52,815 bases of DNA, taken from contig BDSY01000080.1 of assembly GCA_002897895.1 (NCBI GenBank), positions 1 to 52,815 on the forward strand. The letters run 5' to 3'. The notes beneath the pieces were generated by a model. The model was not told the origin of the DNA. It ran no database searches and saw nothing but the letters and a program-made list of their open reading frames with translations. The position numbers and the translations under genes were made by a program. Positions within the stretch are counted from its first letter, which is position 1; the number at the start of each line of letters is the position of its first letter. Source of the DNA: a bacterium BMS3Abin06 (lineage in GTDB: Bacteria > Nitrospirota > Thermodesulfovibrionia > UBA6902). Shown piece after piece: positions 34,992-43,861 of the stretch.

Positions 34992-35720
34992 TCAGCGCTT
35001 CCGCCCTGCCCGGCTTAATACCTCCAAGGTAAATTTCTGGCAATTTTCTGAAGCAAGTTTTAAATTCCATTTTCTTTTATCCCTCACTCCCGCCATATTG
35101 CTGATCCCCCTTATTTCAAGCATGGGAATTTTGTATATTGTGCACACATGTGCGATAGCCGCACCTTCCATATTTTCACAGAGGGCATTAAAGCTTTCTT
35201 CAAGTTCAACCGCCCTTTTGTGCGTGCCTGTTGTTGCTGAGACGGTTATGAAATTGCCGGATCTTATTTTAAAATCCCACCTTCCGGTCTTTATTAGACG
35301 GGGGGGTAGTTTCTTATGCACAGGGAATTCATTAAAGTATCTTCTATTCCCGGTCCGGACAAGGGGGATACCTATTTTTTTCAGACTTTCCCAACCCTTT
35401 GAAGTAATAACTCCATCATCACCATATATTTCCTTTGATGCGACGGCAATGTCTCCGATATTAAGCCCTGAATTGGGATAAGCGCCGCCGACTCCTATGT
35501 TAATAATACTTTTAACCGGGAAATGCTCAACAATACATGTTGCTGAATGGGCGGCATTTACTTTCCCAATGCCTGAATTAAGAAGGATGACATCAATACC
35601 CTGGAGTTTCCCCTTATAAACAGTTTTCCGGGCTATCCTGGCAGAACGCACATATTTCAGGCGTGAGAGGATTTGATCTGATTCAAGAGGCATTGATGAC
35701 AAAAGCGCAAGAAGGTTCAT
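34992..35720 (-). CDS. mqnB: Futalosine hydrolase
   Basis: The 242-residue protein belongs to the nucleoside phosphorylase (PNP/UDP) fold: NSGIGKVNAAHSATCI, the conserved NIGVGGAYPNSGLNIGDIAV, and the catalytic region ENMEGAAIAHVC with IRGISNMAG. The length and the MNLLALLSSMPLES start match MqnB rather than MTA/SAH nucleosidase. MqnB hydrolyses futalosine to dehypoxanthine futalosine in the menaquinone pathway. No other mqn genes are in the window. A 5'-methylthioadenosine nucleosidase role is less likely. Confidence 0.85.
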   Translation of the reverse strand: MNLLALLSSMPLESDQILSRLKYVRSARIARKTVYKGKLQGIDVILLNSGIGKVNAAHSATCIVEHFPVKSIINIGVGGAYPNSGLNIGDIAVASKEIYGDDGVITSKGWESLKKIGIPLVRTGNRRYFNEFPVHKKLPPRLIKTGRWDFKIRSGNFITVSATTGTHKRAVELEESFNALCENMEGAAIAHVCTIYKIPMLEIRGISNMAGVRDKRKWNLKLASENCQKFTLEVLSRAGRKR

Positions 35721-35760
35721 GGCTTGATATGTATTATAGTATAAATTTTCAGATAATCTC

Positions 35761-35786
35761 CCCCTCCTGGGTAAAGACCAGGGGGG
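35761..35786. repeat. Palindromic hairpin between mqnB and the DUF3568 gene
   Basis: CCCCTCCTGG (35761-35770) pairs with CCAGGGGGG (35778-35786) in 9 pairs including one T-G, across a 7-nt loop. No T run follows. It resembles the other GC-rich palindromes of the window. Confidence 0.6.
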
Positions 35787-35956
35787 AAGCTTTCAATCCT
35801 TTTTGTTTTTGCAAAGTGAATTTACCAATAAATTTGTTGTGCACCCTGTTTTCATTTACCACTGGTAACCGAATGATTACATATGTTATTATTTCTTGCC
35901 CGTAACTTATTTGAGTTTCCGGTATTTCTTATACTTATGAAATGGAGGAGGTAGAT

Positions 35957-36358
35957 ATGAAGAGACTAAAAAACCTGACGATTTTAATAAGCGCTATATT
36001 CTTTTTATATGGTTGTGGATTAGAATTAGCATTAGTCGGGGTCGGCGCCGGAGTAGGAATAGCATCATATAAGTACATAGACGGCCAGTTAGTGCGGGAA
36101 TATCCCCTTGCATATGACCGGGCATGGGATGCAGCCAACAAGGCGCTGGAAAATCTTCAGATCAGTACATCAAGCAGTATGAATGAAGGAGGCAAGGGGA
36201 CCATAGAGGCGGTCTCGAAAGACGGTAAAAAAGTGCAGCTATCTTTGAAAGACAAAGGGCTGGGTGTGACTTCCATTACAGTAAGAGTCGGTATATTCGG
36301 TGACCGGCTTGAGGCCCAGAAAATCCATGAGGAGATAGCCTCTGTTTCAGGTCTTTAG
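35957..36358 (+). CDS. DUF3568-family lipoprotein
   Basis: I chose ATG 35957 (133 residues), preceded by GGAGGAGG. A lipoprotein signal ends at the lipobox LYGC (Cys near residue 21). A glycine-rich helix (VGVGAGVGIASYKYIDG) follows, then the DUF3568 domain: YDRAWDAANKALENLQI and VSITVRVG-like strands to the end. The family is small, periplasmic and of unknown function. Confidence 0.82.
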   Translation: MKRLKNLTILISAIFFLYGCGLELALVGVGAGVGIASYKYIDGQLVREYPLAYDRAWDAANKALENLQISTSSSMNEGGKGTIEAVSKDGKKVQLSLKDKGLGVTSITVRVGIFGDRLEAQKIHEEIASVSGL

Positions 36359-36365
36359 CGGTTTT

Positions 36366-36992
36366 TTATTTGATACTGTTCAGGGAAGACCGTATTTTTT
36401 TATAAGCGGCACGGAATCCTTTATTCCGCACATCAGTGAATAATTCTTCTGATGCTAATGATTTAAGAAATTTTGCCCTCGTTCTGTCATTTTTTATTTT
36501 TTCGCGTGCTTCTTTGCGGATCTGCTCCACAAATTTAAGGTAAAGGGCAAACTCCTTGCCATAAAGCCTTTCGATTTCCTGTCTCACTGCCTTTGATACC
36601 GCAGGGCTGACTCCCTCAGTGGATATTGCGATTGCCAAAGTACCGCGCCTGACGATGGAAGGTACTATATAATTCCCCTCTGAAGGGGCATCAATTACAT
36701 TTACAAGATATTGCGCCTCTTGCGCTATTTTCAGATTGATTTCAGCAGAGGAGGTCCCGGCAACTACAAGAAATGCGTCTTTGAGGTCTCCTTTCCGGTA
36801 ATTTCTTTTTATGTGTTTGATTGATCCCTTTTTCTTTAATTTACGGAGATTTTCCGTAATGTCAGGGCTGATTACTTTAACGGCAGCGCCTGCATTTAAC
36901 AGTGACAGCGCCTTTCTTTCCGCAACCTTGCCGCCTCCTGCAACAACAGCTTTTTTATCTTTCAGGTTCAGAAAGGCAGGATAATATTTCAC
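36366..36992 (-). CDS. Precorrin-2 dehydrogenase/sirohydrochlorin ferrochelatase (CysG N-terminal type)
   Basis: The 208-residue protein resembles Met8/YlnF and the N-terminal part of CysG: LKDKKAVVAGGGKVAERKAL (NAD site), LVVAGTSSAEINLKIAQEA, and STEGVSPAVSKAVRQEIERL with the catalytic region. It converts precorrin-2 to sirohydrochlorin and can insert iron, giving sirohaem for sulfite or nitrite reductases. It starts with GTG 36992, overlapping the upstream bamD-like stop by 4 bp (GTGA). No methyltransferase partner is in the window. Confidence 0.9.
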   Translation of the reverse strand: MKYYPAFLNLKDKKAVVAGGGKVAERKALSLLNAGAAVKVISPDITENLRKLKKKGSIKHIKRNYRKGDLKDAFLVVAGTSSAEINLKIAQEAQYLVNVIDAPSEGNYIVPSIVRRGTLAIAISTEGVSPAVSKAVRQEIERLYGKEFALYLKFVEQIRKEAREKIKNDRTRAKFLKSLASEELFTDVRNKGFRAAYKKIRSSLNSIK

Positions 36993-37780
36993 TTCTCTTT
37001 ATTGAATGAGTTAATAAGTTCTTTTGCTTTGCCGGATAACTCTAAGGAAGGAAATTTTTCTATAAGAGCCGTCAAAGCATTTATTGCTCTCTCCCTTTGT
37101 CCAAAATTTTCATAAGAAAGCCCGAGATAATAAAGGGCCTCTGATTCTTTCTTTGAATCAGGATAATTTTCAAGCAATCCGGTAAAGCGATTTATAGCGG
37201 CTTCATATGAGCCCTTATTAAAATAAAAGCTCCCTACATAGAATTCATACCCGGCAAGTATGCTCTTACATTTCTTTATTCTGCTATCGATAATATCCAT
37301 ATAAGGATTTCTCGGATAATGCCTCCTGAGCTTTTCAAATTCCTGCAATGCCCTTTGCGCCCAGGAATAGCTTATATCAACGGTTTTTATCCTTTTGAAA
37401 AAACACATTGCCAGTTTATACTGAGCATAAGAGGCATATTTATGATATGGATGAATGTCCAGAAAAGATTCATATTCAACAGCCGCCTCTTCATATGATC
37501 CCTCTTCGAAATATGTATCGGCAATGCGCAGCCCGGCTAACAAGGCATATTTCCGGGAAGCATCTTTAGCCTTAACAGTCTCAAGAATCTCCCTCGCGGC
37601 TTCATAGTCCCTGTCTTTAATCAGGTCATTGGCTTGCCTGAAAGCCGCCTCCGGCTCAAAAAGAGATGATTCTTTCATTGCCGCCTTGTCGGTAGAACAG
37701 GCAAAAACAAGCAGGAATATTATGAGATACAGACAATATAAATATTTTTTTTGTTTTGATAACATTCTGATTTTTTGCAT
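36989..37780 (-). CDS. bamD: BamD-like outer-membrane assembly lipoprotein
   Basis: The 263-residue protein has a lipoprotein signal (LYLIIFLLVFAC, lipobox FAC) and five TPR-like repeats: YEAAREILETV, SYEEAAVEYESFLDIHPYHK, FEKLRRHYPRNPYMDIIDSR, and KGSYEAAINRFTGLLENYPD. The block between repeats 3 and 4 (DSRIKKCKSILAGYEFYVG) matches BamD. BamD is an essential part of the beta-barrel assembly machine. Coupling to the sirohaem gene by a 4-bp overlap is unusual for function but common as genome packing. Confidence 0.82.
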   Translation of the reverse strand: MQKIRMLSKQKKYLYCLYLIIFLLVFACSTDKAAMKESSLFEPEAAFRQANDLIKDRDYEAAREILETVKAKDASRKYALLAGLRIADTYFEEGSYEEAAVEYESFLDIHPYHKYASYAQYKLAMCFFKRIKTVDISYSWAQRALQEFEKLRRHYPRNPYMDIIDSRIKKCKSILAGYEFYVGSFYFNKGSYEAAINRFTGLLENYPDSKKESEALYYLGLSYENFGQRERAINALTALIEKFPSLELSGKAKELINSFNKEK

Positions 37781-37902
37781 AATTATTTTGATAATTGTAT
37801 CTTAAAAAACGCTTTTAAATCAAACAGGCGGCAGGCTTTATATTTAATATACTTATCTGTTATATTATCTACTCCAAAGATTCACTGATTTGAAATAAGA
37901 CC

Positions 37903-37978
37903 GGGCGGATAGCTCAGTTGGGAGAGCACAGCCCTTACAAGGCTGGGGTCACAGGTTCGAGCCCTGTTCCGCCTACCA
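37903..37978 (+). tRNA. tRNA-Val (anticodon TAC)
   Basis: A 76-nt cloverleaf with acceptor GGGCGGA/TCCGCCT (first pair G-U), D-loop AGCTCAGTTGGGAGAGC, anticodon loop CTTACAA and T-loop GGTTCGAGCC. The 3' CCA is encoded. Confidence 0.97.
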
Positions 37979-38050
37979 TTTGAAACAGCGGTTAGCATAC
38001 GGTTTTTTTAAGGCCTGACAGGTGAATGCTAACAACCGACAGCGTCAATT

Positions 38051-38127
38051 GGGGTGGTAGTTCAGCTGGTTAGAACGCCGGCCTGTCAAGCCGGAGGTCG
38101 CGGGTTCAACTCCCGTCCATCCCGCCA
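38051..38127 (+). tRNA. tRNA-Asp (anticodon GTC)
   Basis: A 77-nt cloverleaf with acceptor GGGGTGG/CCATCCC, anticodon loop CTGTCAA, T-loop GGTTCAACTCC and encoded CCA. It lies 72 bp after tRNA-Val and is probably co-transcribed with it. Confidence 0.97.
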
Positions 38128-38182
38128 TTATCTTTCCTGCCCCTGGCTTTTCGAAGTTTTTTGCATATCCCGGAATCGGGAA

Positions 38183-39106
38183 TTAAGAAGGATTAAACAA
38201 CCCCGTACTTAAATACCTGTCTCCGCCGTCCGGGAAAATAACCACGACTTTTTTGTCATTTCCCAATTTAGTTGCAACCTTCAGGGCCGCACATGCTGCT
38301 GCGCCTGAAGAAATTCCTGCGAGTATTCCTTCTTTCCTGGCAATACGCCGCGTCATGGCTGCTGCATCTTCATCAGATACGGGTATTACCTCATTATAGA
38401 TTCCGGTATTCAGAACGCCCGGGAAAAAACCGGCCCCAAGCCCTGCAATCTTATGAGGCCCCGGATCACCGCCGGAGAGCACAGGTGATGCCGCGGGTTC
38501 AACAGCGGCTATCCATATACCCTCATTTTTCGACTTTAAGACTTCCCCCACCCCTGTAATTGTTCCGCCTGTGCCGACCCCTGCAACAAAGCCGTCAATA
38601 TGAGCTCCGAGGGCATCAATGATTTCAACAGCAGTCGTCTCTCTGTGAGCGTCCGGGTTTGCAGGATTTTCAAACTGCATCGGCATAAAATAATCCGGAT
38701 TTTTTTTCAGTATCAACTCAGCCTCTTCCAATGCTCCCATCATTCCCCTTGACCCTGATGTTAAAACCATTTCCGCACCAAACGCCTGAAAAATCTGCTT
38801 TCTCTCAAGGGACATGGTTTCCGGCATTGTAAGAATCAATCTATAGCCTTTTACCGCAGCAATCAAAGCAAGCCCTATCCCTGTATTTCCACTTGTGGGT
38901 TCTATAATCGTCCCGCCGGGTTTTAACTTCCCCTCTCTTTCGGCACTCTCGATCATTGAAAGGGCAATCCTGTCTTTAACAGACCCGCCGGGATTAAACC
39001 CTTCGAGTTTTGCCCAGATCTCAGCGTCCTCCGGCCCGGTGATACTGTTAAGTTTCACAATCGGTGTATTGCCGATAAGCTTTATTATATTTTCAAGAGG
39101 TTTCAT
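38183..39106 (-). CDS. cysK: Cysteine synthase (O-acetylserine sulfhydrylase)
   Basis: I chose ATG 39106 (307 residues), with GGAG 6 bp before it; a TTG at 39127 lacks support. The PLP lysine lies in NPGGSVKDRIALSMIE, the substrate loop is EPTSGNTGIGLALIAA, the phosphate-binding loop is GVGTGGTITGVGEVL, and the C-terminal EGILAGISSGAAACAAL is present. It makes cysteine from O-acetylserine and sulfide. It converges with nothing close: tRNA-Asp lies 55 bp past its stop on the other strand. Confidence 0.95.
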   Translation of the reverse strand: MKPLENIIKLIGNTPIVKLNSITGPEDAEIWAKLEGFNPGGSVKDRIALSMIESAEREGKLKPGGTIIEPTSGNTGIGLALIAAVKGYRLILTMPETMSLERKQIFQAFGAEMVLTSGSRGMMGALEEAELILKKNPDYFMPMQFENPANPDAHRETTAVEIIDALGAHIDGFVAGVGTGGTITGVGEVLKSKNEGIWIAAVEPAASPVLSGGDPGPHKIAGLGAGFFPGVLNTGIYNEVIPVSDEDAAAMTRRIARKEGILAGISSGAAACAALKVATKLGNDKKVVVIFPDGGDRYLSTGLFNPS

Positions 39107-39195
39107 AAGATGCTCCAATGGCAGCAATCACGAATTATAACACATTAACGGAAGTGGTAAAAGATATGAATAAATAAATGGTGAAAGGAAAAACT

Positions 39196-39225
39196 TTGGC
39201 AGCACTGAAGATAATGTGTTAAAAT
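39196..39225 (+). promoter_or_regulatory. Sigma-70-type promoter for the first phosphofructokinase gene
   Basis: TTGGCA (39196-39201) and TAAAAT (39220-39225) are separated by 18 bp, each matching the consensus in five of six positions. The leader of about 55 nt ends in AAAGGAGG before ATG 39286. Confidence 0.55.
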
Positions 39226-39285
39226 TTATCTTGTCCTGCTTGTCAGTTATCGAAAAATCAATTTATTAAAAGGAGGAATCTTATT

Positions 39286-40497
39286 ATGGATATCAGGAGA
39301 ATAGGCGTTATCACGAGCGGAGGAGACTGCGGGGGGCTGAATGCCGTGATCAAGGGGATTGCGCGAAAGGCATACGATATGGGACTTGAATCGGTTGTAA
39401 TACCAAACGGCTATGCAGGTCTTTATAACCTCGTTGATTTAAAAGAAGTTGTTGTGCTTAATGCAGAGAGGGTAAGCAAAATAGAGGCATCGCTTGCAGG
39501 TTCCGAGGCCGGTCATTCACGGGTAAAGATCAGTAAGATAGACGACCCGGACAAATATGAAAGGATTAAAAAGGGCCTTGAAAAGTTTAATATAGACGGT
39601 CTGATCATAAGCGGCGGTGATGATACAGGAAGTGTTGTCGTTGATCTTTCCTCTCAGGGTATTCCCTGTATTCATGTCCCGAAGACAATGGACCTTGACC
39701 TTCAGCCATACAGCGTTGGAGGGGACTCAGCCATTAACAGGATATCGGTGTTTGCAAGGGATCTTAAAACTACCGGAATGAGTCATAACCGTATCCTTGT
39801 TATAGAGGTATTCGGAAGATATGTGGGCCATACGGCATTTCGCGGGGGCATAGGGGCTGAGGCTGACTGTATCCTCATCCCTGAAGTGCCGGTTGACTTT
39901 GACATTGTTTATGAACATATGAAGACCACGTTCTTTGCCAGAATAGAACGGAGTGATGTCAGGGCCGGCACCTATATAATAGTTGTTGCGGAAGGGCTTA
40001 AAAATGCAAATGGTGAGATGCTTTACGATGAATCCGCCGGGATGGACGCCTTTGGGCACAAGAAGCTGGCAGGCGCCGGTAAATACATAAGACAGCAGCT
40101 TGAGAAAAGGTTAAAGGCCGATCCGGATGTTGAGGCCTTTATGAAGAGAACAGGGATGTATGTCCCCGGAATTTATGCAATACCCGAGGTAAGAGAAGTA
40201 ACCCCCGGCCATCTTGTGCGTTCCGGGCATTCTTCAGCCTATGACGTTAACTTTGGATATAAGACAGGGGCCGGCGCTGTTGTCCTCCTGTGTGAGGGCA
40301 AAACCGGTAATACGGTTACCGGGGTTGAAGGACACAAGATTTTGTATATGCCGACATCAGATGCCATCAAGCGAAGAGAAGTTGATATCGAGGAACTGTC
40401 GCTTTTTGAAAGTCTCGGCACCTGCTTTGGCCGCAAGCCTGTTGAGTTTAAAGCGGAGCTGGTTAAAGAACACAGGACGATTGAACGGGCGATGTAG
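39286..40497 (+). CDS. 6-phosphofructokinase family, PPi-type signature
   Basis: The 403-residue kinase has the PFK start GVITSGGDCGGLNAVIKGI, the donor-site motif ISGGDDTGS, the catalytic loop HVPKTMDLDL and the substrate motif EVFGRYVGHTAF. In the family, Asp after GGD (E. coli Gly104) combined with Lys in PKT (E. coli Gly124) marks pyrophosphate-dependent enzymes. So PPi use is predicted, making the step reversible. The loop is TMDLD rather than TIDND, but both aspartates remain. It ends 4 bp from the convergent second PFK gene. Confidence 0.85.
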   Translation: MDIRRIGVITSGGDCGGLNAVIKGIARKAYDMGLESVVIPNGYAGLYNLVDLKEVVVLNAERVSKIEASLAGSEAGHSRVKISKIDDPDKYERIKKGLEKFNIDGLIISGGDDTGSVVVDLSSQGIPCIHVPKTMDLDLQPYSVGGDSAINRISVFARDLKTTGMSHNRILVIEVFGRYVGHTAFRGGIGAEADCILIPEVPVDFDIVYEHMKTTFFARIERSDVRAGTYIIVVAEGLKNANGEMLYDESAGMDAFGHKKLAGAGKYIRQQLEKRLKADPDVEAFMKRTGMYVPGIYAIPEVREVTPGHLVRSGHSSAYDVNFGYKTGAGAVVLLCEGKTGNTVTGVEGHKILYMPTSDAIKRREVDIEELSLFESLGTCFGRKPVEFKAELVKEHRTIERAM

Positions 40498-40501
40498 GCA
40501 G

Positions 40502-41737
40502 CTAGACTAAATAAGCAAATCGTTTTTTGAATTCATCAATATTCATTCGCCCCGCCTTTGCAAGCCTGGTAACGGCAGGGCGAGTGAAATCCTCTTTTTC
40601 GAGTCTTATCATATATTGCCTGCCGACTATAAAGGGGTCTGCTCTGGTATCAACGTATCTGACCCTTGTTTTTTTCGTGGCAGGATCTATGATTTTTCTG
40701 AGGGGAATGGGTTTTAACCTGCCTTCATAAAAAGAGATCATTGCGCCGGACCCGCCTTTTAATAAATACTTCATTGCACTGTATCCGAGGTTTCTTGTAT
40801 ATTCCGCATCAAAAGGGATGGGGTCGGCTGCCCTTAATTCATATCCTATGGTTTTATGGACGATTTTGAGTTTTACTCCCCGGGATGCAAGCTCTTTACT
40901 CACAAAATGCTGAAGAATTCTTCCAAGCTGAATTTCCGAAAGCCTTAACGCTCCCCTTTCATCATTTTCAAGAAATGTATATCTGGAGAGTTCCTTAACA
41001 TCGATTTTACCCGCAACTCCTTCCGCTAATATGGTAACCCCGTAAGCATATCCCTGCGAAAGTCTCTTGATTATTGCGCCTTCGAGGATATTGGCCACCC
41101 TGGAGAATTTCAGCTTTTTTTGTTTGAATTCCTCAGGGATAAGTGTAATTGTTGCACCGGCTGCCTTGCCTATACCAAGTGCAAGATGCCCAGTATGCCT
41201 TCCCATGGTTGTTACAAAATACCATCTCCCTGTAGTGCGCGCATCTTCTATGATATTCTTGACGATCTCCGTGCCCCAGTGTCTCGCAGTCTCAAACCCG
41301 AAGGTGGCTGCGCCGCCGGGCAGGGGGAGGTCATTATCTATGGTTTTTGGTACGTGAACAATAGATATTTTCCCCTTTGTCCTTTTCTCTATTTCTCTTG
41401 CTACAAAGGATGTGCCGTCACCGCCGACAGTCATAAGGTAATGGATTTTTAATTCCTTTAATGCCTTTACCATGGCCTGAAAACTCTCTTCCGGGTTATC
41501 AGGGAAATCTCTTGATATTCTTAATATGGAACCTCCGCGGCTGTGCACAGGCCATGCGTTTTTATTATTGAGAGCAATGGTCTTGCCGGTATCTCCGCGA
41601 AAGAGCCACTTGAAACCGTCCAGAATTCCTATGACGTTTATTCCCCTGTTAACGGCTTCAACTGTTGCAGCGCTTATGACTCCATTTATGCCCGGTGCAG
41701 GTCCGCCGCCTACTACTATTGCAAGATTTTTTCCCAA
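40502..41737 (-). CDS. 6-phosphofructokinase family, ATP-type signature
   Basis: The 411-residue paralogue has AIVVGGGPAPGINGVISAA at the start, donor motif TVGGDGTSFVA, catalytic loop HVPKTIDNDLPLP, and TTMGRHTGHLALGIG. Gly in GGDG with Lys in PKT matches the ATP-dependent long PFK clade. The start is TTG 41737, with GGAGGG 7 bp upstream. The pair of PFK genes is tail to tail and shares no terminator. Confidence 0.85.
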   Translation of the reverse strand: MGKNLAIVVGGGPAPGINGVISAATVEAVNRGINVIGILDGFKWLFRGDTGKTIALNNKNAWPVHSRGGSILRISRDFPDNPEESFQAMVKALKELKIHYLMTVGGDGTSFVAREIEKRTKGKISIVHVPKTIDNDLPLPGGAATFGFETARHWGTEIVKNIIEDARTTGRWYFVTTMGRHTGHLALGIGKAAGATITLIPEEFKQKKLKFSRVANILEGAIIKRLSQGYAYGVTILAEGVAGKIDVKELSRYTFLENDERGALRLSEIQLGRILQHFVSKELASRGVKLKIVHKTIGYELRAADPIPFDAEYTRNLGYSAMKYLLKGGSGAMISFYEGRLKPIPLRKIIDPATKKTRVRYVDTRADPFIVGRQYMIRLEKEDFTRPAVTRLAKAGRMNIDEFKKRFAYLV

Positions 41738-41841
41738 GGTTGTTCCCTCCGGTTATGGTTTCCCCTGTCAGGAAAAATTCCCGACAGGACTTTCATAAGT
41801 GAAGTATAGCATTTGAAGAACCTCATTTACCGGTATCAGTT

Positions 41842-41857
41842 TACACCTGAGCAGTTA
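41842..41857. repeat. Solo end of the element-C type repeat (TAACTGCTCAGG)
   Basis: Read on the minus strand, TAACTGCTCAGGTG begins with the TAA stop of the GT39-like gene. It is identical to the right end of element C at 19988-20001. No second inverted copy or octamer arm was found nearby, so this is a lone end or a truncated element. Confidence 0.6.
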
Positions 41858-43738
41858 GAGGTCTTTTTTTAATTTATATATAATAATATAATTTCCGTCC
41901 AGGTTGAATCTTTTTACTTCCAGAAATTCTTCCTCTCTGTTCTCTTTTAAATATTCAAGTATTTTCAGATTACCACCCTTGAGATATAATGGAGCAGGAA
42001 ACATTATATATGATATTTTATTTTTCTTACAAAATGCCTTTAGTTTTTCCGGTGTAGAAACTTCATAGAGCTCGTACCAGAAATTAATGATTTTGTTTCT
42101 GTCAATGCTGTATTTGTCTCTATAAAACAGGGCGGACATTATGCGCAGAGTTAGTATTTTCTCATTATCCTTAACATTATCCTTGACCCATTTCATGGCT
42201 TTGTCACCCGGAAAGTATTCAAGTTTTTTAAATTCACTGGATGATAGAAATTGAGCATTTAAGGGGGGAACCGTGGAAATAGCAATTAAATACGCAGTTA
42301 AAACGAAAAACAATAATTTAAAAGAATGCTTCCACCTTATTTTTTCAATAATAGTGTATAAAAACAGCGCCAGATAAACAGCAATGGTCGGATAAAAAGC
42401 CATTGCAAGCCGGGGGCTGATATACGCTATATCCAGGGCCAGGAAAAAATAATACGCTATAAAGAGAATTCCGAAATAAAATGTTAATGCATTTCTTTTG
42501 GAAAGTAAGATGAAAATCACTGAAGATAAAAATAACAGGAAGAGAACCCATGATATGTCCAATGGAATATTCATGAAATATGTAAATACTTTACCTTCAA
42601 ACGGTCTGAAGTTGGACCAGATAATATTATAATTTCTCCATGAAAAAAACTTGCCGATTACCATCCACGGGACAATGGACACAGAGGAAAGCAATATGAC
42701 CTTCAGATGAATTGAAAAATTTAAATCTTTATTTTTTATTTTGCTGATAATCAGGAAAGCCGTACAGACAAAAAGCATTAACAAAATGCTTCTCTTATAC
42801 AAAAAACCCATGCCGATGAAATAGGAAGTTAATAACAGGTCCCTGTTGTCATTCTCTTTTACAAATCTCAGGAAATGGAAAGAAATTAAAGTTATAAAAA
42901 AAACCGTGCCGCAGCCGAGCTCTGCCAGGCCGGCATAGACAAATGATACCGGCAGGAACAGATATATTGAGGCTCCTGTTAATGCCGCTTTCCTGTCGCT
43001 GAACAAAGCGATTGTCCGGTACAGATAAACGGCGCTCAGCACATAGAATGTTAACTGCAGCATTCTCGGCCCTATATGTGTAATACCAAATGCGGAATAA
43101 CTGATAAAATAAAGAAATCTTGAAAGCGGGGGGTATCGTATAAGGGCCGGGAGGTAAGTTATGTCTTTCAATAATAAAAAGTACGAAACTAAAAAACCTG
43201 TAATCAGAAAGCCGAAAACGAATTTCAGTAAATGATTTGTTGAATCTCCGCAAAATCTTTTACTTAATCTCTTTATTAAATGATTATCCGCACCATTGAA
43301 TTTTTTGATAACCAAGACCAGGACGATAAGGGTCCAGAATGCAACCTGAAAGATTTTATGCCGGCCAATGTCAATATATTCATAAATCATTAAACCTCCC
43401 TGAATATGCATTGCTTCATCACCCATGATTAATATGGGGGAAAATATGCGGTATATATGAAGCGCCACAGCCAGTGCGCATAAAATAACAAGCCATAAAT
43501 GGCTTTTGACCTGTTCCCCCGGGTTCGCAGGCCAAACAATTACAGGTTTGTCAACAATAAAGACATTAAACCACCGGTTCATAAAAAAGGCGGATATGCA
43601 GAAAAACAGTATCAGTCCAAGGAAGACAAAAGCCCTTGCACTGACGGAAACGGGAAGCGCCCAGGCCGGATAAATTAAATAAAAGAATATCCAGGACAGG
43701 AGAAATAATAATTTATATTGATTAATAAATGCGGTCAT
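41855..43738 (-). CDS. GT-C (GT39/ArnT-like) membrane glycosyltransferase
   Basis: The 627-residue protein has about 12 helices. The first large periplasmic loop contains LIMGDEAMHIQGG, the acidic motif expected for a GT39/GT83-type enzyme that uses polyprenyl-phosphate sugars. The C-terminal soluble part (KAMKWVKDNVKDNEKILTLR) is typical of ArnT-like proteins. It would glycosylate lipid A, an undecaprenyl-linked glycan or protein in the periplasm; the acceptor is not predictable. Its stop codon is the first triplet of repeat TAACTGCTCAGG. Confidence 0.8.
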   Translation of the reverse strand: MTAFINQYKLLFLLSWIFFYLIYPAWALPVSVSARAFVFLGLILFFCISAFFMNRWFNVFIVDKPVIVWPANPGEQVKSHLWLVILCALAVALHIYRIFSPILIMGDEAMHIQGGLMIYEYIDIGRHKIFQVAFWTLIVLVLVIKKFNGADNHLIKRLSKRFCGDSTNHLLKFVFGFLITGFLVSYFLLLKDITYLPALIRYPPLSRFLYFISYSAFGITHIGPRMLQLTFYVLSAVYLYRTIALFSDRKAALTGASIYLFLPVSFVYAGLAELGCGTVFFITLISFHFLRFVKENDNRDLLLTSYFIGMGFLYKRSILLMLFVCTAFLIISKIKNKDLNFSIHLKVILLSSVSIVPWMVIGKFFSWRNYNIIWSNFRPFEGKVFTYFMNIPLDISWVLFLLFLSSVIFILLSKRNALTFYFGILFIAYYFFLALDIAYISPRLAMAFYPTIAVYLALFLYTIIEKIRWKHSFKLLFFVLTAYLIAISTVPPLNAQFLSSSEFKKLEYFPGDKAMKWVKDNVKDNEKILTLRIMSALFYRDKYSIDRNKIINFWYELYEVSTPEKLKAFCKKNKISYIMFPAPLYLKGGNLKILEYLKENREEEFLEVKRFNLDGNYIIIYKLKKDL

Positions 43739-43861
43739 CTATTTATTTGAATCATTCACGACATAATAAATAAGCAATGATGTTAATACGTTCCTTGCGT
43801 TGTTATCAACTTTCTATCGATAGCAGCTGATTAAAAAATATCTCTCCCGGCACAGAAAAAC

